Below, piece after piece: positions 1-4,213 of a stretch of DNA of 5,458 nt. Each line of letters begins with the position of its first letter. The first letter of the stretch is position 1. Origin of the DNA: a bacterium (lineage in GTDB: Bacteria > Elusimicrobiota > Elusimicrobia > Elusimicrobiales > UBA9959); contig JAKAMO010000153.1 of NCBI GenBank assembly GCA_021812825.1, positions 1 through 5,458 on the forward strand, in the 5' to 3' direction. Under the pieces are notes generated by a model. It saw only the letters and a program-made list of their open reading frames with translations, did not search any database and was not told where the DNA came from. The position numbers and the translations under genes are program-made.

Positions 1-144
1 GCCGACCGCGCGACATCTCGCGGATAAGCTTCCCCGGACCGCAGAATCGGAGGCGGAAAGCGGTATTTATACAGTTTCCGCGGGATGTTGCGCAAAGTAA
101 GTTCGAACTTTATCCCTGAAACTCCGCGGTTTTTCACGCGGCAC
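1..144. other. Left-edge stretch with no supportable gene
   Basis: I see no convincing gene here. Plus-strand frame 2 is open from base 2 to a TAA at 98-100, and frame 3 from base 3 to a TGA at 117-119. Either could be the last codons of a plus-strand gene that ends at the hairpin at 145-183, but neither translation resembles a known protein end. On the minus strand a TATAAA (plus 66-71) with a poor TTGCGC 18 bases upstream (plus 90-95) could be a promoter pointing out of the window, with an ATG at 14-16 as a possible start. A perfect 12-bp palindrome lies at 99-110. None of these readings is decisive. Confidence 0.4.
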
Positions 145-183
145 AAACGAAAAAAGACAGCCACCAGCTGTCTTTTTTCGTTT
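145..183. terminator. Bidirectional intrinsic terminator
   Basis: A perfect 17-bp inverted repeat (145-161 pairing with 167-183) encloses a 5-nt loop, CACCA. The stem has a GACAGC/GCTGTC upper part next to the loop and an A6/T6 tract below it, so either strand transcribes as a hairpin running into U6. It begins 13 bases beyond the stop codon of the minus-strand EIIA gene and is the natural end of the ATPase-EIIA transcript. Its symmetry means it could also stop plus-strand transcription entering from the left. The extra CGTTT/AAACG base pairs below the T tract are slightly unusual for an intrinsic terminator. Confidence 0.85.
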
Positions 184-196
184 CCCGGCGGCGGGC

Positions 197-973
197 TCAG
201 CGCTTTACCGCTATGCAGTCGTACATAACGCGTTCGGCCTTGTAGGCGGAGCGCGACCGGACGAAGACCTTGTAGGCCCCCGCTTCGAAATCCTGTTTTT
301 CCCCGATAGGCCCGATCTCGGCCGCCTCCAGCAGCTTCACCAGCTCGGCGTCCTGGGACAGGGCGATATGCTTCGGTCCCGCGCCGGCTATCAGGTAGAG
401 CGGCACAATGCGGTCCAGGGCCTGTGGAACCGCCAGAGCCTGCTCGGCCGCCAGGGCCTGCTTCGCCTCCAGCTTGATCATGCGCGCCTTGGCCTGCGGC
501 ATCGTGGTGTCGATAGAGGCGGAAACCCAGTTCAGCAGCTCGTTGCGCACGTCGTTGAGCGCGGCCGCCTTCTCGATGTTCTCTATGCCCTTGCCGGCCT
601 GGATCGACTTGGCCAGCCCGGAAAGCTCCTTCAGGTAGGCCATGCGCTGGTTGCCGGGGATGTAGTACATCACGAGCAGGTGCACCTTATTGCCGTCGGG
701 GGCGCCGTAATCTATGCCGGCCGGGCTCCAGCCCAGCACCGAGAACAGCTCGCCGTCCCCGTCCACGCGGATATGCGGGCAGGCCCAGCCGCGGCCTATG
801 CCGGTGTTGGCCGATCTTTCCCTCTCCATCACGCCCTCGGCCACGTCCACGTTGGCGCTGACGTCCGGTATGGCCTCGAGTATCGTGGCCAGGTAGCGCA
901 GGGCCTTCTCCTTGTCGGTCTCGGGCAGCTCTATCAGTCTGCCTTCCTGAAGCGCGGTGAGTATGCTTTTCAT
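197..973 (-). CDS. PTS EIIA-type (fructose/mannitol/Ntr class) protein with unrecognised C-terminal domain
   Basis: 258 residues. Residues 1 to about 150 match the PTS EIIA type-2 fold (PF00359 class), whose active-site His takes phosphate from HPr or NPr. The diagnostic stretch is GVMERERSANTGIGRGWACPH, ending at the likely phospho-acceptor His67, followed by a hydrophobic strand VHLLVMYYIP with His98. There is no EIIB or EIIC nearby, so a regulatory role like EIIA-Ntr is more likely than sugar uptake. Residues about 158-258 form an extra domain I do not recognise. It opens with a helical linker bearing three QAL triplets at 6-residue spacing (172-186), then a compact alpha/beta-looking part. 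The ATG overlaps the ATPase stop by one base (TGATG), and a GGAG lies 7 bases upstream inside the ATPase gene, supporting this start and translational coupling. EIIA assignment is secure; its role in Mg2+ transport is inference. Confidence 0.88.
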   Translation of the reverse strand: MKSILTALQEGRLIELPETDKEKALRYLATILEAIPDVSANVDVAEGVMERERSANTGIGRGWACPHIRVDGDGELFSVLGWSPAGIDYGAPDGNKVHLLVMYYIPGNQRMAYLKELSGLAKSIQAGKGIENIEKAAALNDVRNELLNWVSASIDTTMPQAKARMIKLEAKQALAAEQALAVPQALDRIVPLYLIAGAGPKHIALSQDAELVKLLEAAEIGPIGEKQDFEAGAYKVFVRSRSAYKAERVMYDCIAVKR

Positions 974-3630
974 CAGTCGTCTCCGAACTTGCGGTAGAAC
1001 CAGGTCTTGACGTTATGCGTCAGCACGGCGTAGGCGAGCAGGAAGCCGGCTATCCAAAGCCAGTAGGCGCCGGGCAGCGGCACGAAGCCCAGCTTGCCGG
1101 CGAAGTGCGTATGCGGCAGGAACACGCCTATCGTCACGGCCATCGCGGTGGCGAAGACCATGCCCATGCTCGGCGTGCTCTGCAGGAAGGGTATCTTCTT
1201 GGTGCGGATGATGTAGACGATGAAGGTCTGCGTCAGCAGCGACTCGACGAACCAGCCGGTGTGGAAGAGCTTCTCCAGGTAGGCCGCCTGCGGCGTGCCG
1301 GCCGAGGCCGGGAAGGCCGCGCAGCCGAAGACGTAGAGCATCAGGAAGAAGGTGGCGTAGTCGAACAGCGAGCTGATGGGCCCGACGAACAGCATGAACT
1401 TCTTGATGTTGCCGATGTTCCACTTCTTCGGCTTCTCCAGGTATTCCTCGTCCACCTTGTCCGTCGGGATGCCCGTCTGCGAGATGTCGTAGAGCAGGTT
1501 GTTCATCAGTATCTGGATAGGCAGCATCGGCAGGAACGGCAGGAAGTAGCTGGCGCCTACCACGCTGAACATGTTGCCGAAGTTGGAGCTCGCCCCCATC
1601 TTGATGTACTTGGTGATGTTGCCGAAGACCTTGCGCCCCTCGATGATCCCCTCCTCGAGGACCACCAGGTTCTTCTCCAGCAGGATGATGTCGGCCGATT
1701 CCTTGGCCACGTCCACCGCCGTGTCCACCGAGATCCCCACGTCGGCGAGGTTCAGCGCCGGCGCGTCGTTGATGCCGTCCCCCAGGAAGCCGACCACGTG
1801 GCCAGCCTTCTGCAGGGCGGCTATCACCTGCTCCTTCTGCGCCGGGGAGAGGCGCGCGAACACGCTGGCCTTCTCCGCGGCCGCGGCGAACTCCGGCTCG
1901 CTCATCGCGGCCAGCTGCGCCCCGGTCAGCACGCCGCCCTCGCCCAGGCCCACGTCCTTGCAGATCTTCTGCGTCACCAGCTCGTTGTCGCCGGTGAGTA
2001 TCTTTATGCCCACCCCCATCCGCTCCAGGCCCGCCAGCGCCCGGGCGGCGGAATCCTTGGGCGGGTCGAAGAAGGCGAGGTAGCCCAGCAGCACCAGGTC
2101 GGACTCGTCCCTGGCGCCGAAGGACGTCCTGTCCTTCGGGAATTCCTTGTAGGCCACGGCCAGCACGCGGTAGCCCGCGCGCGAGAGCCGCTCGTACTCC
2201 TCCATCAGGTCGCGCTTGATGACGTCTATCAGCGGCAGGACCTCGTCGTCGAGCTGGTAGGAGCCGCAGGCGCTGTAGATGTCCTCCACCGAGCCCTTCG
2301 TGATCATCACGTGCGAGCCCTCGTACTCTATGATGACGGACATGCGCTTGCGCTGGAAGTCGAAAGGGATCTCGTCCACCTTGCGGCAGCTGCGCTCCAC
2401 GTCGAGGTCCGTATGCGAGAGTATGGCCCGGTCGAGCAGGTTGCGCAGGCCGGTCTGGTAATAGCTGTTCATGTAGGCGTAGCGCAGCACGTCGTCGCTG
2501 TGCTGGTTGGCCACGTCCACGAACCTCTCCAGCACGATGCGGTCCTGCGTCAGCGTGCCTGTCTTGTCCGTGCAGAGTATGTCTATCGCGCCGAAGTTCT
2601 GGATGGAATGGAGGCGCTTTACGATGACCTTCTTCTTCGACATCACCAGCGCGCCCTTGGAGAGGTTCACGGTCAGGATCATCGGCAGCATCTCGGGCGT
2701 CAGGCCCACGGCCACCGACATCGCGAACAGCAGCGCCTGCAGCCAGTCGCCCTTCGTCAGGCCGACGATCAGGAAGACCAGGCTGACCATCACCACCATG
2801 AAGCGGATCATCAGCCAGGTGAAGTCCTGGATGCCGCGGTCGAAGCTGGTCTGCGTCTTCTCGCCGGCCAGCCGCGCGGAGATGGAGCCCAGGTAGGTGC
2901 GCTCGCCGGTGTTGACGGCCACGCCGCGGGCGCTGCCGCTGACCACGTAGCTGCCCTGGAAGCAGGCGTTCGGCAGCTCGATGACCGAGGCCGGCGGCTC
3001 GCCGGAGAGCTCGGCCGTCTTCTCTATCGGCATCGACTCGCCCGTCAGCGCCGACTGGCTCAGGAAGAAGTCCTTGGCGGAGATCAGCCGCAGGTCGGCG
3101 GGGATTATGGCGCCCGCATGCAGCACGACTATATCTCCGGGCACCAGGTCCACGGTCGGGATCTCCGTCTCCTTGCCGCCGCGCAGCACCAGGGTGTTGG
3201 CCTGCACCATCTTCTGCAGCTCTTCCACGGCCTTGCCGGAGCGCGTCTCCTGCACGTAGGAGAGGACCACGCTCAGGAAGACCATTCCGCCCACCACGGC
3301 CGCGGAGCGGTCGTCGCCTATCCACAGCGAGATGAGGCCGATGACAAGCAGCTGCACCGCAAGCGGGTTCTTGAAGCGCTCGATTATCTCGAAGACGAAG
3401 AATTTCTTCTCTTTCCTGGAAAGCGCGTTGAAGCCCCAGCGCGCCCTGGCGGCCTCGGCCTGTTCGGGAGCGAGGCCGGACTGGGAAGAGCCCAGCTCCG
3501 CCAGCGCCTCGTCGGCCGGCCGCGAGCAGGCGCCCTGCAGGCGGCGGTCGTTGTCGGACAGGACCGAGGCCTGGGACTTTACGCCCTGTCTGACGCGGGA
3601 AGGGACCAGCTTTTCGAACGGCAGCCTCAT
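973..3630 (-). CDS. mgtA: Magnesium-importing P-type ATPase (P3B, MgtA/MgtB family)
   Basis: 885 residues from ATG, close to the roughly 900 usual for MgtA. It is an inner-membrane pump that moves Mg2+ inward with ATP hydrolysis. Visible in order: basic cytosolic N-terminus; paired membrane helices about 91-126; actuator domain with TGES at 196-199; helices about 271-320 with the TM4 PEMLP motif at 312-316; phosphorylation motif DKTGT with acceptor Asp355; nucleotide-binding domain; TGDN at 546-549; hinge GDGINDAP at 617-624; then a C-terminal membrane bundle of six helices. The stretch NNLLYDISQTGIPTDKVD in TM6 and the adjoining loop is characteristic of MgtA/MgtB rather than Ca2+ or Na+/K+ pumps. 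All catalytic motifs are intact. A TTG at 3670-3672 extends the frame by 14 residues, but it falls in the predicted promoter -35 region, so the ATG at 3628-3630 is preferred. First gene of a coupled pair with the EIIA gene. No MgtC or Mg2+ riboswitch was recognised. Confidence 0.95.
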   Translation of the reverse strand: MRLPFEKLVPSRVRQGVKSQASVLSDNDRRLQGACSRPADEALAELGSSQSGLAPEQAEAARARWGFNALSRKEKKFFVFEIIERFKNPLAVQLLVIGLISLWIGDDRSAAVVGGMVFLSVVLSYVQETRSGKAVEELQKMVQANTLVLRGGKETEIPTVDLVPGDIVVLHAGAIIPADLRLISAKDFFLSQSALTGESMPIEKTAELSGEPPASVIELPNACFQGSYVVSGSARGVAVNTGERTYLGSISARLAGEKTQTSFDRGIQDFTWLMIRFMVVMVSLVFLIVGLTKGDWLQALLFAMSVAVGLTPEMLPMILTVNLSKGALVMSKKKVIVKRLHSIQNFGAIDILCTDKTGTLTQDRIVLERFVDVANQHSDDVLRYAYMNSYYQTGLRNLLDRAILSHTDLDVERSCRKVDEIPFDFQRKRMSVIIEYEGSHVMITKGSVEDIYSACGSYQLDDEVLPLIDVIKRDLMEEYERLSRAGYRVLAVAYKEFPKDRTSFGARDESDLVLLGYLAFFDPPKDSAARALAGLERMGVGIKILTGDNELVTQKICKDVGLGEGGVLTGAQLAAMSEPEFAAAAEKASVFARLSPAQKEQVIAALQKAGHVVGFLGDGINDAPALNLADVGISVDTAVDVAKESADIILLEKNLVVLEEGIIEGRKVFGNITKYIKMGASSNFGNMFSVVGASYFLPFLPMLPIQILMNNLLYDISQTGIPTDKVDEEYLEKPKKWNIGNIKKFMLFVGPISSLFDYATFFLMLYVFGCAAFPASAGTPQAAYLEKLFHTGWFVESLLTQTFIVYIIRTKKIPFLQSTPSMGMVFATAMAVTIGVFLPHTHFAGKLGFVPLPGAYWLWIAGFLLAYAVLTHNVKTWFYRKFGDD

Positions 3631-3637
3631 TAATAGG

Positions 3638-3667
3638 ATTATATTTCTTCGCCGCGAGGCCGGGCAA
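3638..3667 (-). promoter_or_regulatory. Promoter of the ATPase-EIIA operon, probably leaderless
   Basis: On the minus strand a perfect TATAAT (plus 3638-3643) lies 18 bases from TTGCCC (plus 3662-3667, four of six matches to the -35 consensus). The -10 box ends only 7 bases before the ATG at 3630, so standard spacing puts the transcript start at about 3631 and the 5' leader at about one base. No Shine-Dalgarno precedes the ATG at usable distance, which agrees with leaderless initiation. A longer transcript starting further upstream cannot be excluded. Confidence 0.55.
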
Positions 3668-3721
3668 TTCAAATTACGGACAAGATTCGCGGACGGACGC
3701 CCGCCCGGCTTCCCGATTTTA

Positions 3722-3727
3722 TATAAT
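3722..3727 (+). promoter_or_regulatory. Possible -10 box upstream of structured region and tRNA
   Basis: A perfect TATAAT sits in an AT-rich island (about 3716-3733) within GC-rich DNA. It would start plus-strand transcription near 3734, heading through the stem-loop cluster and into tRNA-Ser. No -35-like hexamer is visible at 16 to 18 bases, so the call rests on the -10 box and base composition. The island reads TATAAA on the other strand, so direction is not certain. Confidence 0.35.
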
Positions 3728-3743
3728 CTATTTCCGCCATATG

Positions 3744-3915
3744 CCCGCGCGCCTCATTCGTAGCAAGCGCGGGGACCTTATGGAAGGGTTCAGCGAGCGT
3801 TCACGGCTCTAATGCCGCGAATAGCGAGCGGCGAAGGGAAACCCCGTTTCCCTTGCGTCGCACCCGGCCGACGAAGGCCGGGCGGTTGATCCGCCCCGCG
3901 CATGCGGGGTGCGAC
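3744..3915 (+). other. Cluster of strong stem-loops, candidate structured RNA or dispersed repeat
   Basis: This gene-free stretch is packed with inverted repeats: 3744-3750 with 3767-3773 (7 bp); 3814-3818 with 3828-3832 (5 bp); 3834-3842 with 3846-3854 (perfect 9 bp, 3-nt loop); 3864-3869 with 3876-3881 (6 bp); 3880-3885 with 3891-3896 (6 bp); and 3894-3899 with 3904-3909 (6 bp, competing with the previous one). An outer stem of 9 bp, 3857-3865 with 3907-3915, encloses the last group like a multibranch junction; its last two bases also compete with the 3864-3869 stem. The cluster ends four bases before the tRNA. I do not recognise 6S, SRP, RNase P, tmRNA or M-box signatures. It may be a small RNA, a long tRNA leader, or a REP/MITE-like element. 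Strand is assigned from the upstream TATAAT and is tentative. Confidence 0.4.
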
Positions 3916-3919
3916 AGGT

Positions 3920-4004
3920 GGAGAGGTGTGTGAGCGGTTGAAACAGCAGGTCTCGAAAACCTGTAGGGGTAACACCCTCGAGGGTTCGAATCCCTCCCTC
4001 TCCG
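3920..4004 (+). tRNA. tRNA-Ser (anticodon CGA)
   Basis: An 85-nt class II tRNA that reads UCG codons. Acceptor arm GGAGAGG (3920-3926) pairs perfectly with CCTCTCC (3997-4003), with discriminator G at 4004. The D-loop has the usual AGCGGTTGA sequence. The anticodon stem CAGGT/ACCTG (3947-3951, 3959-3963) carries the loop CTCGAAA with CGA at 3954-3956. A long variable arm of 16 nt (3964-3979) is typical of tRNA-Ser. The T arm GAGGG-TTCGAAT-CCCTC (3980-3996) is perfect. CCA is not encoded (AAG follows), so it must be added by the CCA-adding enzyme. The D stem, with TGT/ACA pairs, is weaker than usual, but nothing suggests a pseudogene. Confidence 0.96.
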
Positions 4005-4007
4005 AAG

Positions 4008-4029
4008 ATTTTTTCCTGCGGAAAATATC
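4008..4029 (+). other. Small imperfect hairpin just after the tRNA
   Basis: Bases 4008-4017 pair with 4020-4029 with one mismatch around a 2-nt turn, and the left arm contains a run of six T (4009-4014) starting five bases after the tRNA 3' end. It may help 3' processing or early termination of the tRNA precursor. A further hairpin, CGAAG-TTCA-CTTCG, lies at 4059-4072. Both are weaker than the terminator at 4083-4108. Confidence 0.3.
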
Positions 4030-4082
4030 GGCGCGGTGTCCGTAGCGGCGCAGGACAGCGAAGTTCACTTCGAACCATTTTA

Positions 4083-4108
4083 AAGAAAGCCCCAATTGGG
4101 GCTTTCTT
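4083..4108 (+). terminator. Intrinsic terminator after tRNA-Ser
   Basis: A perfect 26-base palindrome: AAGAAAGCCCC (4083-4093), AATT loop, GGGGCTTTCTT (4098-4108). The GCCCC/GGGGC core and the TTTCTT then AATTT downstream fit a Rho-independent terminator with an imperfect U tract. It lies 78 bases beyond the tRNA and is placed to end the plus-strand tRNA transcript before the kinase gene, which would then need its own promoter. Being palindromic it can also form on the other strand, where no gene needs it. Confidence 0.75.
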
Positions 4109-4122
4109 AATTTGGTGAGGAG

Positions 4123-4209
4123 AGGAGGTGACCCGTGACCGAATCTCGCCACCGCGCCCGCTCCGAATCCCTCCCCTTACTTCCCCCGCCTTTTTTTATA
4201 CAATTCTAA
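4123..4209 (+). promoter_or_regulatory. Strong isolated Shine-Dalgarno with 24-codon ORF ahead of the kinase
   Basis: AGGAGG at 4123-4128, within AGGAGGTGA, is a near-ideal Shine-Dalgarno. Six bases on, a GTG at 4135 opens a 24-codon frame ending with TAA at 4207-4209, four bases before the kinase ATG. That geometry would suit a leader peptide translationally coupled to the kinase. A second start, GTG at 4128-4130, opens a 29-codon frame whose TGA overlaps the kinase ATG as ATGA. The peptides are Pro- and Arg-rich and match nothing I know. Against it: the best -10 box (4199-4204) is downstream of the site, and the purine run may be a relic of tRNA-like sequence. Confidence 0.2.
4199..4204 (+). 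promoter_or_regulatory. Possible -10 box of the sensor kinase gene
   Basis: TACAAT (five of six to consensus) follows a run of seven T. Standard spacing places the start near 4211, leaving a leader of about 3 nt before the ATG at 4214. No good -35 hexamer is seen 16 to 18 bases upstream, and no Shine-Dalgarno precedes the ATG at usual distance. The arrangement matches that of the ATPase promoter. Confidence 0.4.
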
Positions 4210-4213
4210 CAGC

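Noticed and set aside
368..997. 209-codon plus-strand frame opposite the EIIA gene.
   Set aside because: It overlaps a gene with a clear PTS EIIA active site, and its translation has no recognisable features.
1015..3633. Very long open frames antisense to and in another frame of the ATPase gene (872 and 884 codons).
   Set aside because: They lie entirely over the intact ATPase and read as Arg/Gly/His-rich low-complexity translations with no domains. They are shadows of GC-rich codon bias.
3670..3672. TTG start giving the ATPase 14 more residues.
   Set aside because: It overlaps the predicted -35 region and has no good ribosome binding site. The ATG at 3628-3630 gives a normal MgtA length.
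3741..3812. 23-codon plus-strand ORF (ATG at 3741) just after the TATAAT at 3722-3727.
   Set aside because: It has no Shine-Dalgarno, overlaps stem-loop sequence and matches no known peptide. Its only support is the nearby -10 box.
3631..3915. Mg2+ riboswitch (M-box or enteric mgtA leader type) ahead of the ATPase.
   Set aside because: No conserved M-box sequence blocks were recognised on the minus strand, and the best promoter leaves almost no leader. The stem-loops there are reported separately.
3790..4152. Minus-strand 120-codon frame across the tRNA and the stem-loop cluster.
   Set aside because: It is antisense to a perfect tRNA-Ser and includes the well-known spurious tRNA-shadow peptide (EGFEPSRVLPLQVFETCCFN).
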